This document shows positions 1 to 8,322 of a stretch of DNA of 64,000 bases, piece by piece. The position numbers were made by a program, and so were the translations under genes. Position 1 is the stretch's first letter. Each line of letters starts with the position of its first letter. Source of the stretch: CF-162 sp963667205 (lineage in GTDB: Bacteria > Chloroflexota > Dehalococcoidia > SM23-28-2 > RBG-16-64-32). Below the pieces are notes generated by a model. The model was given only the letters and a program-made list of their open reading frames with translations. It searched no databases and was not told where the DNA came from. The stretch covers positions 186,001 to 250,000 of the forward strand of contig OY762959.1 of assembly GCA_963667205.1 (NCBI GenBank). The letters are read 5' to 3'.

Positions 1-410
1 CGTGCTTGACGACCAGCTTTCGCGCGGCCGCTTTGTCACCCATCGCCCGCATCGCCTCCGCCGACGGGCCGATGAAGATGATGCCGGCGCTCTCGCACGC
101 GTCCGCGAGGTCCGGGTTCTCGGACAGCAAGCCGTATCCCGGGTGCAGCGCGTGGGCGTCGCTCTCGATCGCCGCCTCGATGATCGCCTCGATGTTGAGG
201 TAGCTGTCGGCCAGGCGCGCCGGCCCGATGCGCACCGCTTGGTCCGCCTCCAGCACGTGCAGCGCGCGGGCGTCGGCGTCCCGAGAATACGGCGACCGTC
301 TCGATGCCCAGGGCCCGGCACGTCCGCTCGATGCGCACGGCGATCTCGCCGCGGTTGGCGATCAGGACGCGGTTGATCTGCCGCAGCTTCTGGTCTTCTG
401 CCATGCTCAC
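1..410 (-). CDS. Biotin carboxylase subunit of acyl-CoA carboxylase, partial and frameshifted
   Basis: This is the N-terminal part of an ATP-grasp biotin carboxylase; the rest lies beyond the left edge. It begins with the typical VLIANRGEIAVRI motif and GIETVAVFS. After that the frame is lost. The normal continuation (SDADARALHV, then NIEAIIEAA and HPGYGLLSENPDLA) is read one base away, so the run of three C at 280-282 probably holds one base too many. The GTG start at 408-410 overlaps the stop of the carboxyltransferase gene (ATGTGA), which indicates translational coupling and one carboxylase complex. The enzyme would carboxylate biotin for the partner subunit. Whether the frameshift is real or an assembly error cannot be told from one sequence. 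Confidence 0.85.
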
Positions 411-2080
411 ATGCGGAACACGCCGAATCGCGTGTCCGGAATCGGCGCGTTGAGCGCCGCGCTCAGCCCCAGAGCCAGGTACGTCCGCGTATCCAGCGGG
501 TCGATGATCCCGTCGTCCCAGAGCCGCGCCGTGCTGTAGTAGGCGTTGCCTTCCTCCTCGTACTTCTCCAGCACCGGCGCCATGAACTCATCTTGCTCTT
601 CCGGCGTCATGTCGCCGCCGTCGGCCCGCATGATCTCCAGGCGTACCGTCAGCAGCACGCTCGCCGCTTGCTGCCCGCCCATCACGCTGATCTGCGCGCT
701 CGGCCACATCCAGAGGAAGCGCGGCGAATAGGCCCGGCCGGACATCGCATAGTTGCCCGCGCCGAACGAGCCGCCGATGATCACCGTGAACTTCGGCACC
801 TCCGCCGACGCCACCGCCGTCACCATCTTCGCGCCGTGCTTGGCGATCCCCTCGTGCTCGTACTTGCGGCCGACCATGAAGCCGGTGACGTTCTGCAGAA
901 AGACGAGCGGGATCTTGCGCTGGCTGCACAGTTCGACGAAGTGCGCACCTTTGAGGGCGCTCTCCGAGAAGAGGACGCCGTTGTTCGCCAGGACCCCGAC
1001 TGGATAGCCCATCACCCGCGCGAAGCCGCAAACGAGCGTCGGGCCGTACGACGACTTGAACTCGTGGAAGCGGCTGCCGTCCACGATGCGGGCGATGATC
1101 TCGCGCACGTCGAACGATCGCCGCAGGTCCGAAGGCACGATGCCGTAGATCTCCTCCGCGGGATAGAGCGGCGGCTCCGGCGGCGTCAGCTCCCAGGGGA
1201 GTCCCTTCGCGGGCAGGCTGAGGTTCGCGACGGCGCTGCGCACGATCGCCAGGGCCTCGGCGTCGTTGGCCGCAAAGTGATCAGCCACACCGGAGATAGC
1301 CGTGTGCACGTCCGCACCTCCCAGCTCCTCCGCCGTCACCTCCTCTCCTGTCGCCGCCTTCACCAGAGGCGGCCCACCGAGGAAGATCGTCCCCGTGCCT
1401 TCGACGATCACCGTCTCGTCGCTCATCGCCGGTACGTAAGCGCCGCCGGCGGTGCAGGAACCCATAACGGCAGCGATCTGCGGGATCCCCACCGCCGACA
1501 TTCGCGCCTGGTTGTAGAAGATGCGGCCAAAGTGCTCCCGGTCCGGGAAGACGTCCGCCTGTTGCGGCAGAAACGCCCCGCCGGAGTCCACCAGGTAGAT
1601 GCACGGCAGCCGGTTCTGCCCGGCGATCTCCTGGGCGCGCAGGTGCTTCTTGACCGTCATCGGGTAGTAGGTGCCGCCCTTTACCGTCGCGTCGTTGGCG
1701 ACGATCATCACTTCGCGTCCGGCGACGCGCCCCACGCCGGTGACGATGCCGGCCGAGGGTGCGTCACCGCCGTACATCTCCCAGGCCGCCAGCGCGCCCA
1801 CCTCCATGAACGGCGTGCCGGGATCCAGCAGGCCGTCGATCCGCTCTCGCGCAGTCAGCTTGCCGCGATCACGGTGCCGGTCCACCATCTCCTTGCCGCC
1901 GCCCTGACGGATGCGGTCGAGGGCCCGCTGCAGCGCCTCCACCTGCTGGCGCATGATGCCGCCGTTCTCCGAGAACGCGGCGCTGGTGGTCTCGATCGCC
2001 GTGCGCAGGACCGGGACGGCGCTCCCGTCGAGGAATGCTGATGCCGCCGCGGACTCGTGGCCGTCATGCGTAACCGTCAC
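407..2080 (-). CDS. mccB: Acyl-CoA carboxylase carboxyltransferase subunit, methylcrotonyl-CoA type
   Basis: 557 residues, the usual length for the beta subunit of methylcrotonyl-CoA carboxylase. The strongly conserved blocks are GGTYYPMTVKKHLRAQEIA, LVDSGGAFLPQQ, FPDREHFGRIFYNQARMSA, GSCTAGGAYVPAMSDE and LGGPPLVKAATGEEV. These fit the methylcrotonyl-CoA and geranyl-CoA branch better than the propionyl branch, and point to leucine or isoprenoid acid catabolism. The GTG start is at 2078-2080. The gene overlaps the biotin carboxylase gene downstream by 3 bases. No isovaleryl-CoA dehydrogenase or HMG-CoA lyase is visible here, so the exact acyl substrate remains an inference. Confidence 0.9.
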   Translation of the reverse strand: MTVTHDGHESAAASAFLDGSAVPVLRTAIETTSAAFSENGGIMRQQVEALQRALDRIRQGGGKEMVDRHRDRGKLTARERIDGLLDPGTPFMEVGALAAWEMYGGDAPSAGIVTGVGRVAGREVMIVANDATVKGGTYYPMTVKKHLRAQEIAGQNRLPCIYLVDSGGAFLPQQADVFPDREHFGRIFYNQARMSAVGIPQIAAVMGSCTAGGAYVPAMSDETVIVEGTGTIFLGGPPLVKAATGEEVTAEELGGADVHTAISGVADHFAANDAEALAIVRSAVANLSLPAKGLPWELTPPEPPLYPAEEIYGIVPSDLRRSFDVREIIARIVDGSRFHEFKSSYGPTLVCGFARVMGYPVGVLANNGVLFSESALKGAHFVELCSQRKIPLVFLQNVTGFMVGRKYEHEGIAKHGAKMVTAVASAEVPKFTVIIGGSFGAGNYAMSGRAYSPRFLWMWPSAQISVMGGQQAASVLLTVRLEIMRADGGDMTPEEQDEFMAPVLEKYEEEGNAYYSTARLWDDGIIDPLDTRTYLALGLSAALNAPIPDTRFGVFRM

Positions 2081-2157
2081 GTGGCGAACTCCCCTAAGCT
2101 GAGTGATCCTGAGAGGCTGATTCTACGCAAAGACTCTAACACGCCGCGGCGGCGCGC

Positions 2158-2841
2158 CTACGCCCGTTCCGCCCGGATCCGCGAAGCCACCTGCAACCCC
2201 AGCGAAACGTCCTCCTCGCCGTTGTGCAGCACGAGCAGCCCCGCCGACGGCACCCTCTCGCGCACCTCCACCTCGCGGCCCGGCTTCAGCTCGTGGTTCT
2301 CCAGGTAACGCAGCAGATCGAGGTCCTCCTCCAGCTCCTCGGAGATGAAGCGGATCGTCCCCCGCTCGGCCTCCGCGAACTGGTCCAACGGGGTCCAGGC
2401 CGGATCCAGAGTCGCACCGGTGCCGGGGATCGGGCTGCCGTGCGGGCAGGTCGTCGGGTTGTTGAGCAGCTTGATGATGCGTTGCTCAATCACGTCCGTC
2501 ACACCGTGCTCGAAGTGGTGCGCCTCCTCGTGCGCCTCCGCCCAGCCGAGGCCCAGCACGTCGCTCAGGAAGCGCTCGCTCAGGCGGTGGCGGCGCGCCA
2601 CACTCTCCGCCAGCTCGCGCCCGGGCGGCGTCAGGTGCACCGTCTTCTTCGCGTCCAGCTCGATTAGCCCGTCTCGCTGCATCCGCTGCACCGTCGCCCA
2701 GGCGGTCGGCGGCGAGACCCGCATCCAGCGCGCCAGCCGCGCCGAGATGACGCGCTCGCCCTCCGTCTCCAGGCTGTAGATGCTCTGCAGGTAGTCTTCG
2801 ATCGTCACCGAAAGACGGCCCTTTACCGTATCGTGGGCCAT
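2158..2841 (-). CDS. DtxR/MntR-family metal-dependent transcriptional repressor
   Basis: 227 residues. The N-terminal winged helix (about residues 8-70, with SIYSLETEG, ARLARWMRVSPPTAWATVQRM and LIELDAKKTVHLTPPGRELA) is followed by the metal-binding dimerisation domain (RRHRLSERFLSDVLGLGWAEAHEEA, HHFEHGVTD). An SH3-like C-terminal FeoA domain follows (LKPGREVEVRERVPS). Members bind Fe2+ or Mn2+ and repress uptake genes. An inverted repeat that covers the ribosome binding site just upstream of its ATG suggests autoregulation. Iron rather than manganese is suggested only by the FTR1 permease gene 9 kb away, which is weak evidence. Confidence 0.9.
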   Translation of the reverse strand: MAHDTVKGRLSVTIEDYLQSIYSLETEGERVISARLARWMRVSPPTAWATVQRMQRDGLIELDAKKTVHLTPPGRELAESVARRHRLSERFLSDVLGLGWAEAHEEAHHFEHGVTDVIEQRIIKLLNNPTTCPHGSPIPGTGATLDPAWTPLDQFAEAERGTIRFISEELEEDLDLLRYLENHELKPGREVEVRERVPSAGLLVLHNGEEDVSLGLQVASRIRAERA

Positions 2842-2845
2842 TAAC

Positions 2846-2862
2846 CTTACCTCCAGGGTAAG
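2846..2862. promoter_or_regulatory. Inverted repeat overlapping the dtxR-family gene's ribosome binding site
   Basis: A perfect 6-base inverted repeat, CTTACC and GGTAAG around a 5-base spacer, ends 5 bases before the ATG at 2839-2841. On the minus strand it contains GGAGGTAAG, so the operator candidate and the Shine-Dalgarno sequence coincide. A bound repressor would hide the promoter/leader of its own gene. The sequence is not the classic DtxR consensus, so the assignment is inference. Confidence 0.5.
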
Positions 2863-2892
2863 TATAAGCTAACTCGCCGCGGCCGGGGACGA

Positions 2893-3522
2893 TCAGGCTG
2901 TAGTGGGGTCGAGGAGGGCCGGGCGCTCCTTCTCGAACGCCTCGATGTCGTCCGCGCGATTCAGGGTGAGCGAGATCTCGTCGTGCCCCTCCATCAGCGT
3001 CGCGCGCCGGAAGCCGTGCGTCTCCGGGTCGCTGTGCACGACGAACGACGCGCGGAATCCGCGCCCGTCCGAGACCTCGCACGCCTTGAGGTCCACCGTC
3101 AGTTCAAGCGTCGGGCCTTCTTTGGCGGCGCGCATCAACTCCTGAACCTTCTCCTCCGGGAGCAGCACCGGCACAACGCCGTTTTCGAATAAGTTCTTGT
3201 GGAAGATGTCCGCCAGGCTGCTGGCGATCACCGCCCGGAAACCATACTGCCGGATCGCCCACACGGCGTGCTCCCGCGACGACCCGCTCCCGAAGTTGCG
3301 GCCGCCGATCAGCACCTTCGCGTTCTCATACCCGGGCTGGTTGAGGACGAACGAGGGGTCCGGCTCGCCGTCCTCCTTGTAGCGCCAGTCCTGGAACAAG
3401 ACCTCGCCCCAGCCCGTGCGCTCGATCCGCCTCAGGAAGCGAGCCGGCACGATCGCGTCCGTATCGACGTTCTGGCGGTCCAGAGGCATCGCCACGCCCG
3501 TGATCCTCTCGATCGGCTCCAT
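2893..3522 (-). CDS. leuD: 3-isopropylmalate dehydratase small subunit
   Basis: 209 residues. It forms the swivelling domain of the isopropylmalate isomerase of leucine biosynthesis, working with LeuC. Signature blocks are DRQNVDTDAIVPARFL near the start, GGRNFGSGSSREHAVWAI in the middle, and IFHKNLFENGVVPV. The start is the ATG at 3520-3522, just after the leuC stop (10-base gap) with an AGGT-type ribosome site; an upstream extension would run into leuC. The gene lies directly downstream of leuC in one transcript. Confidence 0.95.
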   Translation of the reverse strand: MEPIERITGVAMPLDRQNVDTDAIVPARFLRRIERTGWGEVLFQDWRYKEDGEPDPSFVLNQPGYENAKVLIGGRNFGSGSSREHAVWAIRQYGFRAVIASSLADIFHKNLFENGVVPVLLPEEKVQELMRAAKEGPTLELTVDLKACEVSDGRGFRASFVVHSDPETHGFRRATLMEGHDEISLTLNRADDIEAFEKERPALLDPTTA

Positions 3523-3532
3523 CGGCTCTACC

Positions 3533-4933
3533 TCACTCCCAGTCCCGGATGTCGACGAAATGTCCCGCGATCGCCGCCGCCGCCGCCATCTGCGGCGAGA
3601 CCAGGTGCGTTCGGCCGCCCCTGCCCTGCCGGCCCTCAAAGTTGCGGTTCGACGTCGAGGCGCAGCGCTCGCCCGGAAGCAGGATGTCCGGGTTCATCCC
3701 CAGGCACATCGAGCAGCCGGCATCTCGCCAATCGAAGCCGGCCGCGGTGAAGACGCTGTCCAGTCCCTCTTTCTCTGCCTGGACCTTTACCAGCATCGAC
3801 CCCGGCACCACCATGGCGTGGACACTCTCGGCCACCCGGCGTCCCTTGACCACCTCCGCGGCGGCCCGCAGGTCTTCGATGCGCGCGTTCGTGCAGGAGC
3901 CAAGGAACACGCGGTCCAGCCTGATCTCCTGTATCGGCGTCCCCGCCTCGAGGTCCATGTACTCCAGCGCCCTGCCGGCGGCATCCTGGTCCGAGCGCGT
4001 CGCGAACGACGCCGGGTCCGGGACGCTCTCAGTCACCGGCACGACCTGGTCCGGCGTCGTGCCCCAGGTCACGTATGGCACCAGCGCGCCGGCGTCGATC
4101 TCCACTCGCTTGTCGTACTCAGCGCCCTCGTCCGCCGGCAGCGTGCGCCAGTAGTCCAGCGCCTCCTCGAACGCTTTGCCCTTGGGCGCGAACTGGCGGC
4201 CCTCGACGTACTCAAACGTCGTCTCGTCGGGCGCCACCATGCCGATGCGCGCACCGGCTTCGATCGACATGTTGCAGACGGTCATCCGCCCTTCCACCGA
4301 GAGCGATTCGATGACGGGCCCGGTGTACTCGATCGCGTATCCCGTGCCACCGCCGACGCCGATCTTGCCGATCGTGCCGAGGATCACGTCCTTCGCCGTC
4401 ACGCCCCGCGGCAACGATCCGCCGACGTGGATCTCCATCGTCTTCGGCTTGCTCTGCACCAAGCACTGCGTCGCCAGTACGTGCTCCACCTGCGACGTCC
4501 CGATCGGCATCGCCAGAGCGCCCAGCGCACCGTGCGTCGCCGTGTGGCTATCGCCGCAGACGATCACCAGCCCCGGCCGCGTGTAGCCCAGCTCCGGCCC
4601 GATCACGTGCACGATCCCCTGCCGGTCCGAATCGATGCCGTAGAGCCGGATGCCCGACTCATCGGCGTTCGTGCGCAGCGCCTCGATCTGCTTGCGTGAG
4701 ACCTCGTCCTTGATGTTCAGGCGGTCGCGGGTCGGCACGTTGTGGTCCGCTGTCGCCACCGTCAGGTCAGGCCGCCGGACCGTGCGCTCGCTCAGCCTCA
4801 GACCCTCGAACGCCTGCGCCGAGGTCACCTCGTGGACCAGGTGAAGGTCGACGTAGAGCAGGGCCGGCTGACCCGGCTCGTCGTAGACGACGTGCTCGTC
4901 CCAGATCTTCTCAAATAGCGTTTTTGGCGCCAC
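3533..4933 (-). CDS. leuC: 3-isopropylmalate dehydratase large subunit
   Basis: 466 residues, full length for bacterial LeuC. The three Cys ligands of the 4Fe-4S cluster are present at about C347 (GSCTNARIEDL), C407 and C410 (GCSMCLGMNPD). Other family blocks are DLHLVHEVTSAQAFEGL, DHNVPT and CGDSHTATHGALGALA. It isomerises 2- and 3-isopropylmalate with LeuD, encoded 10 bases downstream. No leuA or leuB is seen in the window, so the leucine pathway is completed elsewhere. Confidence 0.96.
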   Translation of the reverse strand: MAPKTLFEKIWDEHVVYDEPGQPALLYVDLHLVHEVTSAQAFEGLRLSERTVRRPDLTVATADHNVPTRDRLNIKDEVSRKQIEALRTNADESGIRLYGIDSDRQGIVHVIGPELGYTRPGLVIVCGDSHTATHGALGALAMPIGTSQVEHVLATQCLVQSKPKTMEIHVGGSLPRGVTAKDVILGTIGKIGVGGGTGYAIEYTGPVIESLSVEGRMTVCNMSIEAGARIGMVAPDETTFEYVEGRQFAPKGKAFEEALDYWRTLPADEGAEYDKRVEIDAGALVPYVTWGTTPDQVVPVTESVPDPASFATRSDQDAAGRALEYMDLEAGTPIQEIRLDRVFLGSCTNARIEDLRAAAEVVKGRRVAESVHAMVVPGSMLVKVQAEKEGLDSVFTAAGFDWRDAGCSMCLGMNPDILLPGERCASTSNRNFEGRQGRGGRTHLVSPQMAAAAAIAGHFVDIRDWE

Positions 4934-5027
4934 CAGTACCTCCGCAGGCCCGTGTGTGGGGTCTTTTATGATAGCGAACCGCCGCTCTCACGTCACGGCG
5001 CGCGCCTGACATCGCCCGCCCGGCCGC

Positions 5028-5561
5028 CTAGCCCCGCGGTTCGTCGTCCTCTACGCGATCGCGCGGGACGGCCTGCTTGCTGTGGCCGTTGGAGCGAATG
5101 CACGTATGGCCGGAGGCATCCAGCGGCACGCCGCAGAGCGGGCACGTCGGCCGGCCGCCGCCGACCATCTCCTTCAGACGCGTGCTCAGTTGCGCCACGG
5201 CGGCGCTCGTGATGCGCAGAAGGACATCCGGATCGCCGTCCTCGTCCGCCGTCAGGTCGTGCACCTGGATCACGACCGTCTTGTCGGCCGGATCGTAGCC
5301 CACCGCCATCCGGCCAACGTGCACATCGGCGTCCGGCGGCTCGGGGAAGAACGAGAGGTCAGTCGCGGGCGCGTCCTCACTGCCCGTCTGCGCCAGCACT
5401 TGGCTCAAGGCGAGGCTCAGTGCCTGCAGCTGCTGCTTTTCCAGCCAGAGTACGGCCGTCTCTTCCGTCGCGCCGATCACCCGTAGCTGGAACGTGCGCT
5501 CGCCCGGCTGGCCGAACGCCCTCGCGTCCGTGCCTCGTGCCGTGCCGAGGTCTAGCGTCAT
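5028..5561 (-). CDS. DUF3090 family zinc-ribbon-tailed protein
   Basis: 177 residues, cytoplasmic, function unknown. The N-terminal motif GQPGERTFQLRV and the block VLWLEKQQLQALSLALSQVL are typical of DUF3090. The C-terminus CPLCGVPLDASGHTC is the family's short metal-binding tail. In actinobacteria the family often sits next to a phosphoglycerate mutase-like phosphatase and an SCO1664-family gene; neither is adjacent here. The ATG at 5559-5561 is chosen because GGGAGG precedes it by 4 bases; an ATG 12 bases upstream lacks such a site. Confidence 0.85.
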   Translation of the reverse strand: MTLDLGTARGTDARAFGQPGERTFQLRVIGATEETAVLWLEKQQLQALSLALSQVLAQTGSEDAPATDLSFFPEPPDADVHVGRMAVGYDPADKTVVIQVHDLTADEDGDPDVLLRITSAAVAQLSTRLKEMVGGGRPTCPLCGVPLDASGHTCIRSNGHSKQAVPRDRVEDDEPRG

Positions 5562-5750
5562 CTGTCCTCCCATGGCCTGCCGGTACGCTGGCAGTCTCCA
5601 GCATCCACTCCCGGCCGCCGGACGGTCAAGTACCGCACCGCTCAGGCCGAACGGCCTGCACCCTTAGTGACCAACGCCCCTCCATCGGGGCTCACGTTAC
5701 CTGAGACCCTTGCAGCGACGTTTATCGGACTCCAGGATGTAAACACACGC

Positions 5751-7424
5751 ATGGCTAACAAGAACCGAAGGGCGCGTGAGACTGCGCGCCGCCAGAAGGA
5801 ACAGCGCGAGGCGAAGCGCTCCGCGGCCGGCGAAGGCGCCGAAGAGGCCGCAGAAGAGGACGCTGCGCCCGGGGACGAAGCCTCAGCTGTCAGGCGACGC
5901 GAAGAGCAGCGGCGCGAATACGAAGTGCGCAAGCGAGCGAAGGCCGGCGGCAGCCAGTCGCCGGCGCCTACTTCTGGGGCGGCGGGCATCGTCGCCGTCA
6001 TCGCCTTCGTTTCCGACCGGGAGCGCGACCGCAACCAGCGCCAGTGGCGCACGGACGTCTGGACAGTTCCCGCCGCCGGCGGCCGCCCGCGCAAGCTGAC
6101 GCGCTCCCGCGGCTCCGCCTCGCATCCGGCGTACTCTCCAGACGGCAAGCACATCGCCTACGCCGGCGACGAGCACGGCGACGCCGGCCAGGCGAAGAAC
6201 CCGCACCTCATGCTCCTCTCGGCCCGCGGCGGCGCCCCGCGCTCGCTCTCCGCCGCTGCCGACCGGCCCGTCGCCGGCTGGCCCGCCTTCTTCGCCGGAC
6301 GCACCTTCAACTGGGCGCCAGACTCGCGCTCCGTGTACTTTCTCGCCGGCGACCGCGGTACCGCCGCCATCTATCGCGCCGGCCTGCGCGGCAACGCCGA
6401 GAAGGCCCTCGACGGCGAGCGCCAGATCGAGTCCTTCGTCCTCACGCCCGACGGCAGGCGCGCCGCCTTCACCGCCGTCTGGCCCAACCGCCCCTGGGAG
6501 CTCTACACGACGGCCCTCGGCGACGGTCGGCGCGAGACCAACCTCTCGCACGCCAACGACGCCTTTCTCGCTCAGGTCGAGCTCGGCGACGTCCGGCGCG
6601 CAACCTGCAAAGCGCCGGACGGCCTGCCGATCGAATCGTTTGTCATGTACCCGCCGGACTACAGGCACGGCCGCCGCTATCCGCTCGCGATCAACGTGCA
6701 CGGCGGCCCGCACAGCCACCACCCGGGCTCCCGCGCCATGATCGAGTTTCACGCGCTGACCGCGCGCGGCGACGTCGTCCTCCTCCCGAACCCGCGCGGC
6801 AGCACCGGCTACGGCGAGGCCTTCAGCGCGATGGTCGTCGCCGACTGGGCCGGCAGCGACTACGCCGACATTATCGCCGCCGCCGACTCCCTCGTGTCCA
6901 AAGGCATCGCCGACCCCGACCGCCAGTACAGCGGCGGCTACTCCTACGGCGGCTACATAGAGAGCTGGGCCGTCGGCCACACGGACCGCTTCCGCGCCGC
7001 CCTCGTTGGCGCGCCCGTGTCGAACCTCGTCAGCGCCTTCGGCACCGGCGACATCCCCACGATCGACATCCACGAACTCGGTGGCCTGCCGCACGAGAAC
7101 ATGGCGTTCTACATCGAGCGCTCGCCGACGACGCACCTCGCCAACTGCAAGACGCCGGTGCTCCTCGTCCACCACGAGGGCGACCTGCTCTGCCCAATCG
7201 CTCAGTCGGAGGAGATCTTCACCGCGCTCAAAGCGATGGGCAAGAAGGTGGAGTTCGTGCGCTACCCCGGCGGCTTCCACACCTACAACACGCACACGCC
7301 GAGCCAGGCGAAAGACCGCATCGAGCGCACCGTCGCCTGGTACGACGCCCACGCCCCAAAACCGAAGCCAAAGCGCCCCGCCAGACCCAAACCTAAGCGC
7401 GCCAAGGCCGCCTCCCGCCGCTGA
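5751..7424 (+). CDS. S9 family prolyl oligopeptidase-type peptidase with atypical N-terminus
   Basis: 557 residues from the ATG at 5751 (a GTG at 5667 is also in frame). The C-terminal half is a classic alpha/beta-hydrolase peptidase: INVHGGPHS oxyanion region, nucleophile S398 in GGYSYGGY, Asp in HHEGDLLCP, and His in YPGGFHTY. Before it lie parts of a WD40-like propeller (AYSPDGKHIAYAGDE, TPDGRRAAFTAVW). The first 75 or so residues are very Lys/Arg/Glu-rich and coiled-coil-like, then a short hydrophobic stretch (AAGIVAVIAFV) joins directly to the propeller at SDRERDRNQRQ. The normal first propeller strand is missing, so this looks like a fusion or deletion. At the C-terminus is a Lys/Pro-rich tail. 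Confidence 0.85.
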   Translation: MANKNRRARETARRQKEQREAKRSAAGEGAEEAAEEDAAPGDEASAVRRREEQRREYEVRKRAKAGGSQSPAPTSGAAGIVAVIAFVSDRERDRNQRQWRTDVWTVPAAGGRPRKLTRSRGSASHPAYSPDGKHIAYAGDEHGDAGQAKNPHLMLLSARGGAPRSLSAAADRPVAGWPAFFAGRTFNWAPDSRSVYFLAGDRGTAAIYRAGLRGNAEKALDGERQIESFVLTPDGRRAAFTAVWPNRPWELYTTALGDGRRETNLSHANDAFLAQVELGDVRRATCKAPDGLPIESFVMYPPDYRHGRRYPLAINVHGGPHSHHPGSRAMIEFHALTARGDVVLLPNPRGSTGYGEAFSAMVVADWAGSDYADIIAAADSLVSKGIADPDRQYSGGYSYGGYIESWAVGHTDRFRAALVGAPVSNLVSAFGTGDIPTIDIHELGGLPHENMAFYIERSPTTHLANCKTPVLLVHHEGDLLCPIAQSEEIFTALKAMGKKVEFVRYPGGFHTYNTHTPSQAKDRIERTVAWYDAHAPKPKPKRPARPKPKRAKAASRR

Positions 7425-7520
7425 CCTACATCCGAACGTAGGGAAGTGCCTTCCCAGCGGACCTGTAGGGCAGGCTCGTCCGACCGGGCGGGGCGTCGTC
7501 GGACGGGACGGAAACGCCGG

Positions 7521-8198
7521 CTACTCACAGTAACTCCGCAAACCGTCCTCGTCGAGCACGACGATACGCCGGCCTTCGCGGGCGATCAGGCCCAGCCGAC
7601 GGAACATCCCCAGGTTGCGGTTCACGCTCTCACGCGTCACGCCGATCATGTTCGCCAGCTCTTCCTGCGTGATCGTCGCGTTGATCAGCACACCGTCCTC
7701 GTGATCCTTGCCGTTGGTCGACGCCAGGTCCAGTAGCCGCCGCGCCAGCCGGCCGCTGACGTCCAGGAACGCCAGGTCAGACGCCATCTGGTCCGTCTCA
7801 CGCAGCCGCGCCGCGATCACCGTGAGGATCGCCAGCGCCGCCTGCGGCCGCGACAGCACGAGCTCCGTCAGGTCCTCTCGTTCCAGCGTCAGGAGGGTCG
7901 TATTTCGCGCCGCCTCCGCGCTCGCCGAGCGCGGTCGCCCGTCGAGCAACGAAAGATCGCCGAAGAACTCGCCAGGCTGCATTACCGCCAGCGTCAGGTC
8001 GGCCCCTTGCGTGCCCGGCACGTAGATCCGCACCGCCCCGTCCTCGACGATGAACATCGACTCGCCGGGGTCGTCCTTGACGAAGACGATGTCGCTGCGC
8101 CCGAACTTGCGCCGTTGCACACGCTTCGCCAGCCAGCGCAGGTCCTCTCCGGACAGCGCCGCCAGGAACGGTACCCTTTGCAGCAGCTCGCGTTGCAT
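7521..8198 (-). CDS. Crp/Fnr-family transcriptional regulator
   Basis: 225 residues. The N-terminal cyclic-nucleotide-binding fold (about residues 5-125) has MFIVEDGAVRIYV and GEFFGDLSLLDGRPRSASAEA. The C-terminal winged helix contains TITQEELANMIGVTRESVNRNLGMF, the recognition helix region. There are no clustered Cys residues at the N-terminus, so an Fnr-type iron-sulfur sensor is unlikely. The GDLSLLDGRPRSA segment resembles but does not prove a cAMP-binding pocket. The ATG at 8196-8198 has GGAGG 5 bases upstream. The gene is divergent from dapL. Confidence 0.9.
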   Translation of the reverse strand: MQRELLQRVPFLAALSGEDLRWLAKRVQRRKFGRSDIVFVKDDPGESMFIVEDGAVRIYVPGTQGADLTLAVMQPGEFFGDLSLLDGRPRSASAEAARNTTLLTLEREDLTELVLSRPQAALAILTVIAARLRETDQMASDLAFLDVSGRLARRLLDLASTNGKDHEDGVLINATITQEELANMIGVTRESVNRNLGMFRRLGLIAREGRRIVVLDEDGLRSYCE

Positions 8199-8322
8199 CT
8201 CGCCTCCGCAGGAATCGTCCTATGAATGGATCGCGCGCGCAAGACGAGGCCGCCTTCCCGTGCTCATCCGCGCTTGATGCGGTACGATTTGCGCACTACC
8301 CAGCCCCGTTCGGAGGGACCGT

